Positions 10,280-20,007 of a stretch of DNA of 27,201 nucleotides are shown here, in pieces. This DNA is from Laccaria trichodermophora (Eukaryota > Basidiomycota > Agaricomycetes > Agaricales > Hydnangiaceae). The stretch covers positions 1-27,201 of the forward strand of contig JACTVC010000075.1 of NCBI GenBank assembly GCA_018417955.1, given 5' to 3'. The position numbers were made by a program, and so were the translations under genes. Each line of letters opens with the position of its first letter. Position 1 is the first letter of the stretch. A model generated the notes under the pieces. The model saw only the letters and a program-made list of their open reading frames with translations. It was not told where the DNA came from and searched no databases.

Positions 10280-12958
10280 TCAGACAGCCGCATGATGGTT
10301 GATGATGAATTGGAGGGAGTCGATGTAAGTGCGAGGCGTCACCGAAAGTCGGAAGCGCATGATTCTCACGAGCTCTCGAATGTCGTTGATATCGAATGTG
10401 TTTATTCGACGGAGACCTATCCACAGCCACTGTGCAAAGATTAATCAGTATTCATTTACTCTTAAGAGCATACGTACATGGGCTGCACAAACGGAAATGA
10501 CATCTTCCGTTATCTCTTCATGGAAGAATATCACACCAACTGATTGGGCTCTAGGTGGCCAATTTGTTAGCGTAGGGGGAACGGGCCCATATAGGAGGGT
10601 CCGGAGACAGTTAAGAAAGTTTGGGTGGTGGAAGGGTAATCCCTGGTACCGTAGTCAGAGCTGTAATGAAAAAGAGAATTTGAACAAAACTCACTTCACT
10701 GTTACAGAGAGTCGTCGCGGCCCTCGTCGCTTCATATAAATCCACTCCGTATGAAAAGATATCAAGAAAAGAGCGTGACCCTACTTCGTCTAACAGGAGA
10801 ATGGCCTGCTCCCTTACAAATTTGTAGTAGGCCTCTGCGGCCCTTTCCTGGTTTTCAAGGATGTGCGGGAAGTGATCCTCCACGATGATGCGGACAGAGG
10901 TTCTCAAGGAGTTTTGGACAATGTAGACTGGGGGGCCCTTAGTCAGATGAGAGAGCTTGAATCAAAACTCACCTGTTTCGTATTCGGCCGTCTCGCTGTA
11001 GGCAAGAGTTTCGGCCCACGCCGAGTGGCAGCAAACAGTGTTTTCAAGCTGTTTTCGGCTTGCTGATAGATTTCTCTTGTAAACGACTTCATAGAAATAT
11101 TCGCCCCTCAGGAGCTTTGTATGGAAAAAGAGAATGGTCCGATCCAAGAGTTTTTTGAACTTCGGGGCGTGTTTCTGGAGACGAGCTCTCTAAACCCGGA
11201 ATAAGGCGATAAGCTATTTGAGGACAAAAAAGCATACTCTGATGCATCTGGTTCTGGGAAGGAAGATTTCGTTGGCGGCATTCTCATCGAGATCTTCATC
11301 ATTGCTGTCTAATTCACCGTCTTGACAAGGGATCCGAAGATTTTCTCTGATGGGATCTTCTGGTTCAGCTGGCATCATTTCTCTAAAAGAACGATATGGA
11401 ATGGTTGCTGTATTTGATCAGTCTCTAGTCACATGGCGGGTTCAAACGACCTACCGCCTTGTTCCAAGACAACTGGGTCACCCGGTTGATACTGGTGGCA
11501 AGGTATGATGAGCTGCTTATCATTGGAAATTGAGGTGATCAGTTAGACGTACCTCCAAGATAATCATCGGCATGAAGACATCGGAACCCATATCCTGGTT
11601 CCATCGCAACTTGACCTCGATGCGGCTCAACCGAGCCTGGTTTTGCAGCACCGACTAAAGGACATAAGCATCACAAAGAACCTACTGCATGGGAAGATAC
11701 TTACCATCAACTTGGCGGTCTTCGGATGGGAGACTTCAAGCTCCTCTAACTCAACATAATGGAACCAAACCCGGTTCTTTTTCCTGTCAAGCGCCGTCCC
11801 CTTTCTCTGAAGATAGCCGACCAATGCGTGCTATCCAACGCTCAGTGTATCTTACCATCGAATCAACAAACGCCACCCACATTGTTTTGCAGGTCTTTGT
11901 CTGACCGCTAGAGAACAGATACGTCAGCCTTCTAGCTGGGTTTTGGGTAGTAATATACCGTACCGTGAAGTACGGCCATATCCCCAGGTCATCTTGGTAG
12001 AGATAGCCACTTGGCTTGTAGTGTTCAGTTTGTGGGACCAAGCCTAAGCCCTGCGGATTCATCATCAGAAAGAGCAGCTGGGAAAGATAAGGCGACTTAC
12101 GTGGTATGCTTTTGGCTTGCCTTCTGGCCTACTGAAGAAGTATCCAAAGAGCGTGTGGTCTGGCAGTTGGGTGTGGAGATCGGGGTTTCCAAAAACTTGG
12201 GCAAGCTCCGAGAAAGTTGAGACCTGGCTCGGCTGCAAGGGCAGCATGGCCGACTTAATGACAAGGGAAGTTAGCTTGTGATGCAGAAGAAGAATATGTT
12301 GGTCTTACATCGACCGAAAGCGGGAATGAGATGGTGGTGGTCTGGTAGTTGGTGCCAAAAGTCCCTTCACCGATGGGAGCGGGGTACGACGATTGCAAGG
12401 ACATCATGGCGGACTTAATGACAAGTCAGCTTGTGTTACAGAAGAAAAATATGTTGGTCTTACACCGACCGAAAGCGGGAATGGGACGGTGGTGGTCTGA
12501 TGGTTGGTGCCGAAAGTCCCTTCACCGATGGGAGCGGGGTTCAAGGAGTTCGAGTGGCCCGAGGTGGTTGCGTACTGCACAGAAAAAGCGTGAATATCTT
12601 TACCATGAGGTTTGGAGGAAATGATAAATTTGAACAGACGGAATTGTTTTGGTCGTGGTCTGAACCGTGGCCATAAAAAAAGTCGGTTGGGCCGGCATTC
12701 TGGATGAGCTGGGGTGTGTCGAAAGTTCTCCCTTCGAATGTCATGGGCCAGTTCTAAACGAAGTGCAACGTCAGCGTATCAGGGTCAGAGGAAGCTACAT
12801 ACGAACGCTACCCCTTGCTGGGAGGCGGGGATGGTTGATGGCTCAGTGTTTGCATCGTAGGGGTGAACCTCGTAGGTCGACGGGAATCCTGGTGCTTTGT
12901 TTCGTCTTGGAGAGAATCGAAAGGCTATGTTTGAAAGTGAATGGTCCGGATTATCCAT
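10280..12958 (-). CDS. Unrecognised 14-exon gene with tandemly duplicated exon
   Basis: Exons on the minus strand: 12958-12803, 12753-12604 (or to 12640), 12574-12464, 12413-12309, 12253-12101, 12050-11856, 11806-11705, 11654-11553, 11491-11451, 11382-11238, 11189-10973, 10927-10695, 10642-10478 and 10429-10280. Most introns are 45-68 nt with GT and AG ends, and phases agree at every junction, giving 662 or 674 aa with no stop. Readable blocks include 'QLPDHTLFGYFFSRPEGKP', 'YKPSGYLYQDDLGIWPYF', 'TKTCKTMWVAFVDSM', an acidic patch 'DGELDSNDEDLDEN' and 'FSYGVDLYEATRAATTLCN'. No signal peptide, membrane segment or catalytic motif is evident, and I do not recognise the family. Exons 3 and 4 are copies of each other. 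Exon 2 ends either at GTAAAG (29-nt intron) or, more plausibly, at GTCTGT (65-nt intron). A start in the same frame lies further upstream (13054), so the N-terminus is uncertain. Confidence 0.72.
12243..12546 (-). repeat. Tandem duplication of an exon plus intron
   Basis: Two direct copies of roughly 140-150 bp, about 12243-12390 and 12403-12546, each carry an exon that encodes 'PAPIGEGTFGTN' and 'QTTT' and the downstream intron beginning GTAAGACCAACATATT. Splice sites are kept in both, and each exon is a multiple of three (111 and 105 nt), so the duplication adds a repeated segment without shifting the frame. The copies differ at several codons, so the event is not very recent. Confidence 0.8.
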
Positions 12959-13760
12959 ACTTTCAGGGGGGTAGTCGAAGTTTGCTGCGATATTTTGTTG
13001 AATATGTACTATAACAATAGTAATGCACATATGGCCGGCTGATCGATTCAGCAACGTTTGACCCTGGATGTGCAGTAGTGGTTAGTACTACGTCAACGGT
13101 GATTTGATCACAACTTTGAGCTGGAGCGCCCAAGGATTCCAGTGGAATGCCAATTATATTGACGCCAGGGTAAGGAGGGCCAGGTCACGTGAGAGAATGA
13201 ACGTCATTGCGGCAACACAAGTGAATGTGGATGTGGCATGGCTGAACTTAATAAAGGGTTCTAAGCCTCACATTGGCTGGATAAACTCTGTCAGGTCAGT
13301 CAGGGTTGACGGGCAAAGCTTATAATCGGGTCATGGCGAAGGGACGAGTGGACATGTCAAATTACAGATCTTGGGTAACCAAATCCGTGGCACTACTGTA
13401 TAGGCCCTCAGTGCTTGACAGTGAAGGAAAAGTCTTCGGGACTAGGGACTACGCGCCATTATTAAACACACGTTCTCCAACAAATCCAGAAAACCTACTG
13501 TCAAATCGTACTCTCAAGGTAACCCTGTGAGCACCTGCCGAAGACGATGCTGTGGAGCCGACCTCCTCAATAAGACCTGATCAAAACGAAGACGGGCCAA
13601 ATATATAGTCTACCGGCAGTTTTGAGACACAGGGCGAAGAAATGACAGTAATGAGGTTGATCAGCCAAGGATGGTTCCATTGACAAAGGGCTTCGTAACA
13701 AAGACGACCATGCTGCGATTAGACCGCTAACCATAAAGATGCCCGTCAGCATCGGCCAAA
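12959..13760. other. Spacer between the 14-exon gene and the left inverted arm
   Basis: The first 100-150 bases are the 5' flank of the minus-strand 14-exon gene. Beyond that only short unconvincing frames occur, such as plus-strand frames at 13104-13325 and 13306-13530 and a minus-strand frame at 13567-13785. The inverted arm may continue leftward into this stretch, because its partner runs off the window end. I see no supported gene. Confidence 0.4.
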
Positions 13761-13912
13761 TAAAAAATCTGATATAGACGTACATATTATCGCGGCCAAA
13801 AGAAACCTAGCAAGCACAATCGACGTCAGAGATCAGGCCTTGATAACGGCATTCAGATTGCTTGAAACCGACTCACAGACGATTGATTATCCCATACCAT
13901 CCCGTTGCTTGG

Positions 13913-14539
13913 TTATCCGTCCTTGCAATTAGAAGGACGCAGACAGGCGCCGTTTAGTATGTCCCTTAACGGCATGATCTTGGAGTTTGTCATTGCACAA
14001 GCGGCGCAAATGATGGTGCTTAACGCTTCGTTTCCGATTCGCCTTATGAATTGGGCAATGCATTGTTCGACAACTCCTTGCGTGGGCGCGCGTAAAAAGT
14101 TGTTGTCTCCATCGTTAAATGGAGAATTGTCTACAGTGCGTAGATCATTTTCGTCGGTGGGTAAAGATTCGCGCTCTACGGAGCTGGTAGGAGCGGAATG
14201 GTGTGTTCCAGAGAGAAAGGGATCGTTTTGTGTAGTGTGTAGGGGGATGATGTGATGAATCCGTGTCGTCGCTTCCAGAACAAAGGCTGGTGTTATTCTG
14301 GAAATGGCTTTGGAGCGTGTGCTGCTGTCACCCACTTGAATTCTACGGCGCCGTCTGGGAGGAGGCTCGGTAGAAAAGGGGCCCTTTTTGGCAGGTTGGA
14401 CCAGCTCCGATGCAACACGAACACGGTTCTGTTCGTCTAGAAACGTAGCAGAAACCAGGTGTGGCCTGCTTTTTTTTTGTGTACTTCGCAAGGGAAGAAA
14501 GGTTACTACAGGCTGAGCAATTGAGACTTTGTGTATCAT
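13913..14539 (-). pseudogene. N-terminal part of a Helitron helicase-like protein
   Basis: The 208-codon frame has a basic patch (PPPRRRRRI) and, in its last 60 residues, 'QFIRRIGNEALSTIICAACA' followed by 'LRDILNGACLRPS'. This pattern (Phe-Ile-x-Arg-Thr/Ile-Gly-Asn-x-Ala-Leu, a CxxCA pair and a D-I-x-N-x-x-x-L-x-P tail) is what I know from the N-terminal, DUF6570-like region of basidiomycete Helitron proteins. After the TAA the same frame continues with 'PSNGMVWDNQ', which fits the next conserved Gly-Met-hydrophobic step, so the stop looks like a mutation. No replication-initiator or helicase domain follows in the window. The family call is moderate. Confidence 0.5.
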
Positions 14540-14906
14540 CCCAAGTCATCCGCAGCTGTCTGTTGCTCTCCATGTACGTGAGGAGCGTGTAGGTATTGAC
14601 GGGTATGATGAAAACAAAGTCAAAGCCTTTTTGTAGGTTCTATGCGCAAATTCTTGTCCAGCTTTTGTTCTAGTACTAAATCTAAATCTTTAATAGCTTG
14701 TGGTTATTACTTTCGAGTTATTTATCCGACGAATTGCGGTAGAGTGTGACAAGTCGTCTACAGATATACCGTATCTCTGCTGGCGGGTGCGGAGGCAGTA
14801 GGGAAAGTGGTCCGTATCAACGGTGAAGATGTGACGCTTAAGCATATAGTCTGAAAAACTGTCTTTAGACTTGTGTTGCAAGTAATCTCAGAAAGAAGAA
14901 ATCTGC

Positions 14907-15395
14907 GTACCAACGTCAGTCCCCATAGTTTTGAGAGGGATACCAGCAGCTTCATATGTTGAATCGCGATGATTCCGAGCTTCTTGAGGGACCAAGCTTG
15001 ACTGACTTATTCAGCTTCGCCGTTGATGAGCCTCACAGGTGTTCCTACTTGGTGGTGTTCCTACTTGGTAGCGAGGAAGATCTTCTCGCGATTCTCAGTC
15101 ACATTGAACCTGTCGAAGTCTAATAAGCTCCAATTGAAGTAGTTGGGTGCGCAATCACGTACCATTTCCCCAACAATTCCTCGTTATTGCCACAAAAGTC
15201 GGCCGTATCCCAGAAGGTCTCTTCGAAAGCCGCGTCCAGTACCTGACGGTTTCGTTAGCTTGCGAAGAGTTTGTGGTCAGAACGACTAACCTTGAAGCTG
15301 TGGAGTCGTCATTCTAGATGGCACCATAGAACGCAGAGGGCCATATGGCCAAAACCAATATTTGAGACGACGTCGTTCCCAACCTTTCTGGTGTG
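14907..15395 (-). pseudogene. Decayed aldo/keto reductase (left-arm copy)
   Basis: This is the mirror copy of the right-arm relic at 25567-26055, with the same stops. Readable blocks, in order on the minus strand, are 'RKVGNDVVSNIGFG', 'VLDAAFEETFWDTADF', 'GNNEELLGKW', 'REKIFLATK', 'SLKKLGI' and 'IPLKTMG', the order found in the NAD(P)H-dependent AKR barrel. The catalytic Tyr position after WDTAD reads Cys. Confidence 0.75.
15038..15069. repeat. Perfect 16-bp tandem duplication inside the arm
   Basis: GGTGTTCCTACTTGGT occurs twice head to tail (15038-15053 and 15054-15069). The same duplication is present in the right arm (about 25893-25924), so it predates the duplication of the arm. It falls inside the aldo/keto reductase relic just after the Lys-containing strand and adds a stop. 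Confidence 0.8.
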
Positions 15396-15893
15396 AACGG
15401 CCACGACAAGATTTGAGGGCTGTTGGTGAGACAGGCTAGAAATCACTGCTGAGAACCTCGCTGGGGTCGTTCCCTTCCTAGACCACACACACTGGCATTC
15501 AATAAACTTGAATATCTTAGCACAGTATGACCAAGTCACCTCGCGCCGGTATCTCCGTCGGATTTATGTTACGGCGCTCGTCAGGTATATACGTCCATCT
15601 TTTTGTAAAGAAAATCCTTTGCTCAAAGTTTGTGTCGATTATGTCGTAGGAATACATCAACAATACGTAGTGTATACACCGACTCAGAGAAAATCTACGT
15701 GTGCTGAGGTAGAAGGAAAGAAAGTATGAAGTTCGACTTGAAACACTTATAAAGAGAACAACTTTAGGGCCAGTGTATCCGGAAATCGGAGGTACCCGGT
15801 TTTGCCGGGCGGACTCGGTAACGCCGAACTACTAGTTGAGTAGAGTTGAGTCTTGAAAGAGGTCAATTGAAGAAGTGAGAATGGAATGCACCA

Positions 15894-17520
15894 TTATGAC
15901 GGTATGTCGGAGGTGGTTTTTCTACCCTTGCCCAGCTCCCCGATACTGTAAATGACAACATCCCCATCATCGTCAATCAATGCAATATCTGGAAGACCGG
16001 GCGCCACAACTCCTAGCCATAGAGCTAGGACCAGTGCATCCTTCGAACTCGGATTCACATACCCCACACCGAGATGCAATAAGGCATACGCCCGTACGCC
16101 ACGTCTGGGTAAACGATCGGAATCTACGTATTGAAACGGAATGTAAAGCTGGCGCAGGCGCTCGCACTCCCGAAAAAAGGGGACCAGGTCGCAGATAGAA
16201 ACCGCCAATTCTCCACGAAAAGGAACGATGCAACCTACATCGACCCGAATAGAAACGAGGTTTATCCATGCAAAAGCCATTTGCGTCACAAGACCCGGGG
16301 TGGGCGGGAAAAGGGGAACCTGCACAGAGAGGCTCAGATTGCGGAGGGAGAAATCGAGGAGTGGTTGGAACGTGTGCAAACTATAACCAGGACTTATCGG
16401 CATCAACGGTGGTGGGTTGATGTCTGATGCCTGCTTCTTGAACAATATTTCAAGGCTATTGAAAGAATTTGGTAGGCAAATGCGGCGTATTTGATGGGAT
16501 ATTGCGTTCAAGTCCTCTTCAAAGGGAAGAATTTCGTTGATTGAGATGGAGATACGGGTCACCTTCGGAATGCTGCCCATACACTGGAAGAATACGATCG
16601 CAACCTTGGCTTGAGTAACACCAATATCTAGTCTGACCAGGTGGTCAAAGGATAGCGAACTCAAGGGAAGATCAGGTATTGTCGTTTCTTGGAGATGAAT
16701 CGTTAGATGTCGAAGAGAAGGAAACCTCCCTATCCGGGTGAATGAGAGGGGTGAAAGGAATGCACAATCAAGAAGTACAGTTTGCAAGTTACTTTGGTTT
16801 TGAGGATTGGCGAATAAGTCGATTCGGCGGGCATTGCGTGGAAAGTAGCGGCCGTAAAGTCTCAACCTCAGATTACGAAGCGACGGTGTGCGTTCGCTGA
16901 GGTCTGACATGAGGTCTAGAATCCCCTCAGAATGTGAATGGTGGGCGTGATATTCGATTGATAAATATTGCGTCCCGTACGAGGGAATGTGGGGCAGGAG
17001 GTCATCCAGCCAGCCCTTAGGTCGCGTAATTGTGACGGCAAGTCTTCTCAACGAAGGAAAAAGAGGGGTAGAGACCAAGGCTCTCTGGATGGCGTCAAGC
17101 ACATTGGGGATCGTCATGTAATGCAGAAGGCGATCATATGCGTCATCCTTGTCTGAATAGGACAAGATTGACATGCAGCGCGCATATTGCCTGAAAGGCA
17201 TCCAAATGGCAACTTCGCATCCTGAATCTGGTCCAACCATGATGCCAAGCTACCAGGGAATAAAAGCCTGAAATTTTGCAAGTTTTAGAAGAACTCACAT
17301 TGTCCTCAGACTCGGAGTGATGGCCTAGAATGGGCTTCGGAGCGCAACGAAGGAGAGGCCCAAGGCTAAATTGGTGGCATTTCCACAATACACGTAAAGC
17401 CACGGACAAGAACGAACGACAGACGAGAGCCATATGGAGAAGATCGCATGGGGATGTTAGGAAAAGAAGAGTTTGTTCGAGAAGTTCGTGAATGTTCAAA
17501 ACTGGGTGTTGGCTAGGCAT
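15894..17520 (-). CDS. F-box protein with leucine-rich-like repeats
   Basis: Two exons (17520-17299 and 17249-15894) are joined by a 49-nt intron with GTGAGT and GGTAG ends, giving 525 aa. Residues about 7-48 form an F-box ('LNIHELLEQTLLFLTSPCDL' then 'HMALVCRSFLSVALRVLWK'), which in this family binds Skp1 in an SCF ubiquitin ligase. The rest has irregular leucine-rich strands such as 'FPSLRRLAVTITRP', 'TPSLRNLRLRLYG' and 'FPSLRHLTIHLQET', the usual target-binding layout of the large basidiomycete F-box families. The acceptor nearest the donor would leave a 31-nt intron; the later one at 17250 keeps phase and gives a normal size. The gene lies directly inside the left inverted arm, its stop only 74 nt from the arm boundary. 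No disruption is seen. The substrate is unknown. Confidence 0.82.
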
Positions 17521-17588
17521 GATTCGAGACTAGTACGGGATGCATCGAACACCGGCCCTTGCTATTAAATGAAATAACATCCAGCTTG

Positions 17589-17780
17589 AGATTTTGAGAG
17601 TTCGTGGTATTGCCGAGTCCGAACTTGAACATGACGGGGGAAGTTGGGGGGAAGTAGGTAGTACGTCACCATCATAGCCTGGGCCTGATGATGCCAACTC
17701 GACGGTGTGATTTTGAGAGTTCGTGGTAAGTATTGCCAAGTCCAACATGACGAGGGAAGTAAGTAGTACGTCACTATCAT
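17589..17780. repeat. Imperfect direct repeat with TACGTCA motifs upstream of the F-box gene
   Basis: Two copies (17589-17675 and 17709-17780) share GATTTTGAGAGTTCGTGGTA, then TTGCC(A/G)AGTCC, AACATGACG(A/G)GGGAAGT and TAGTACGTCAC(C/T)ATCAT; indels separate the blocks. Each copy ends in GTACGTCA, whose reverse complement TGACGTAC contains the TGACGT core bound by ATF/CREB-type bZIP factors. They lie 70-260 nt upstream of the F-box start, so they could be duplicated promoter sites; that role is inference. Confidence 0.6.
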
Positions 17781-18072
17781 ACTCGAGTAGCATGTTGACT
17801 CGGTGAGTAGCGTCAATCAAAATTGGGAATTTGAAAACAAAACTCAGGGACCAAAGGGGACCACACTCAAGCAACTTATCGTGAAAACGTCATTAAGTTC
17901 AGGTTCGTAGCCTTTCTGGAATACTTAGTGTCAAGCTTCCGATGACGCATTCTCATACTAGTTCTGCCTTTGCAAAAGGTTTTCAACGCGTCAACCCTGA
18001 TGAAGATTTTACAATAAAGTCCAGCGGGGCAGCGTCGAGGAAATCACCCAACCCAGCTTTACCATAGCGTAC
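17781..18072. other. Divergent promoter spacer
   Basis: This stretch lies between the minus-strand F-box gene and the plus-strand unknown gene and must contain the promoter of the latter. No clear TATA box or other motif stands out. Confidence 0.4.
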
Positions 18073-18883
18073 ATGGATCCTCCTTCGAACATCTCCAGCC
18101 TCCCGCTGAAAATTCAGTTATTCTACGCTACTATGGGAACGCCTAATAAGCCGGGCAAATTAGTTCATTATGATGCCGCGACTGGAGATCTTATTGCGTA
18201 TCTCTGGTAAGCCGAAGAACGCTTGCCACTCTGAACGTCCTCTTCATCATCCTTCAAGATTACTAACAAAATTCAATGTAGGCCAATTAACCACCGCCGG
18301 GATCGCATCCCCCCTGCTCTGTTTGCCTGTTATCGTTCGAAGCATCACTTTCGCAATCCCAATTGCTTTTGTCCGCAACAGACTGGCGATTTGATCGGCA
18401 AAGAGACGTCCGTGTTTATGCCAACAGAGGGACCATTTAGATACCGATATATTGCCGCGTGCGCTACCGACGAATGCCTTTATGTTGGTGAGTCGTTTAC
18501 AGGGAAATCATCATGCTGGAATGCTTATGATACGTATATGCTCAAGCTCCTTTGTTTTTCTTCCATCACCTATCAGACGACGCAATCATGTACTATCCTC
18601 GTCGCAGTAAGTGTCATATCTGTTCAGGATCATCGTTAACCGTCCATCCATGCTGTTTGCAGTCGACGGAGATCCAGGCCCATCTCCAGTTCTGCACATT
18701 TCTGAGATTCAGCGCGCTGGCGGGTGGGCCGGCTTGAACATCACCGACAATAATGGAGATGCAATGTCTGACGTTGCCACGGATATATCGGATCCAAACA
18801 TTTCCGACGGACAAGCCATAGCCTCAGTGCGACAGTCAATTCCTTGTCATCGACCCCAATTTCGTCCGTATCACCTCTGTTGA
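18073..18883 (+). CDS. Unrecognised four-exon gene
   Basis: Exons 18073-18206, 18282-18487, 18577-18606 and 18663-18883 are separated by GT-AG introns of 75, 89 and 56 nt; the first contains a TACTAACA branch-site sequence. Phases agree and the product is 196 aa. It includes 'KLVHYDAATGDLIAYLWP', a Cys pair 'NPNCFCPQQTGD', 'FRYRYIAACATDECLYV' and 'EIQRAGGWAGLNITDNNGD'. I do not recognise the family. The last residues are doubtful, because the next frame over reads the more protein-like 'FLVIDPNFVRITSVEWPF' across the stop, which suggests an unrecognised splice or a frameshift. The gene lies 65 nt before the duplicated-module gene in the same orientation, and the two might belong to one longer gene. 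Confidence 0.5.
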
Positions 18884-18948
18884 ATGGCCATTCAATTTTC
18901 TCAATTTTGGCATTAGATCTTTGTAGTGCAAATATTGTCACCTGGGAC

Positions 18949-19359
18949 ATGCCGCATCACCCTCCCCTCTCATTTTATGGAATGACTTTGAATCTGGACG
19001 CTGTTATCAAGCCTGGGGTACTCGTTGACGACTTTCTCGGATCTGTGTCCCTTTGTTCCTGCGGGATTTTGACTTCGATTCGTGCATTCTCTGCCCACAA
19101 CTGTCAAGTTTCTGCCAAACGTGAGTCGTAGCATTAGCCTTTCAATACTTCATAACTAAAATTTGTTCTTGGATAAGCCCTCACTTTTGGGGTCAACCCA
19201 ATCAGTGAGATTCTTCGGAAGCTTGACTGTCTTGTTGACCCAGGTGTCCCCGTCGAACAATTTCTGGCTGTTGTAGTTCAGTGCACCTGCGGTGTTATGA
19301 CCACTCGAAGGGCTTTCCTTGCCCATAGGTGCCATCGAGTTCTCTTCATGACTTTGTAA
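18949..19359 (+). CDS. Small protein of two tandem Cys/His modules
   Basis: Exons 18949-19120 and 19178-19359 flank a 57-nt intron (GTGAGT to GATAAG, in phase), giving 117 aa. The protein is two aligned copies of one module of about 40 residues, one per exon: L-D-x4-PGV-x-V-x2-FL-x5-C-x-C-G-x10-H-x-C. The Cys/His ends are 'CSCGILTSIRAFSAHNC' and 'CTCGVMTTRRAFLAHRC', with identical spacing. Two Cys, one His and one Cys at fixed spacing suggest a zinc site, but that is inference. No family is recognised. The start could be this ATG or lie further upstream, since the frame stays open to about 18844 and could be joined by splicing to the previous gene. Paralogy of the two modules is visible directly. 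Confidence 0.55.
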
Positions 19360-19549
19360 CCTACTCCATTGTTGCCGTGCAGTTGTAATCTATTTCAAAT
19401 ATATTTTTTGCCATGACAAGCTACAATACAACCAAGTCATTGAAAAACTCTGTACAAGCTTTGTTTGATTAGAATCATGGCAGGAGAATGGATGGAAGTT
19501 GTACATTTGGTAAAATAAACAAGAGAAAGAAGGGTTGTCCGCCTAAAAG

Positions 19550-19970
19550 TTACATCACAATATTGCTTTTCGCCCGCTTTAGGAGCTCGATTTCCTTCTC
19601 AGCCCTAGTCAGCATACGGCTGATGACCTCTGCCTCAACGACTGCCGGCGCCTCTGCATATATATAGCGACGAAGGCGCTGTTCTGCTTCGTATTGTTTG
19701 AGGAGGGCATCCATGAACTCTGGGCTCCCATCTTCCTCAATAACATGGACGAGCATATTTGGCAGCATATGCCAGGCCTTCCAGTCACAAGCGTCAACAG
19801 TGATACTCTGTAAAACAGGATGTGGCACTCACAAGCCTTGATCCATCAATGCCATACACTAAATCATGGTAGCCATGAAAGACAAAAACTTGTGGATCAT
19901 GAAAAGGGTTGGTGCGTGTGCTACTGCTACTTAGAGGGCGTTCGTGGTGAGGGCGTTGGATAGTAGCCAT
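19550..19970 (-). CDS. Small hypothetical helical protein
   Basis: From ATG 19970 the minus strand reads 'MATIQRPHHERPLSSSS' and continues to a splice. Removing either 19808-19859 (52 nt, GTGTAT donor) or 19808-19832 (25 nt, GTGAGT donor) keeps the frame and leads into 'DACDWKAWHMLPNMLVHVI', then a charged helical tail 'FMDALLKQYEAEQRLRRY' and 'RMLTRAEKEIELLKRA', to a stop at 19550 (122 or 131 aa). The tail has the heptad-like pattern of a coiled coil. No family is recognised. The 52-nt intron is the more likely on size, the 25-nt donor the better on sequence. Confidence 0.45.
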
Positions 19971-20000
19971 CTTGTGATGGTGAAAGTAACAGTGGGGGTG

Positions 20001-20007
20001 TTTTATA
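20001..20007 (-). promoter_or_regulatory. TATA-like box
   Basis: TTTTATA on the plus strand is TATAAAA on the minus strand, about 30-37 nt upstream of the ATG at 19970. At normal spacing transcription would start almost at the ATG, so the leader would be very short. Confidence 0.35.

Larger units (their letters stand above)
13761..15820 (-). mobile_element. Left arm of a near-identical inverted repeat (Helitron-like copy)
   Basis: This 2.06-kb stretch is the reverse complement of 25143-27201. Positions pair by a constant sum of 40962 over most of the length and 40963 at the inner tip because of one inserted base near 15523. Differences that I saw are that base, a substitution at 14747, and two substitutions in the last 20 bases before 15820, where similarity stops. 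Reading outward (minus strand) it holds a dead aldo/keto reductase and then a Helitron-like ORF. The outer limit cannot be set, because the partner arm is cut by the window end. Confidence 0.9.

Noticed and set aside
13113..13530. Overlapping plus-strand frames between the 14-exon gene and the left arm
   Set aside because: No splice logic, motif or partner exon; lengths are within chance.
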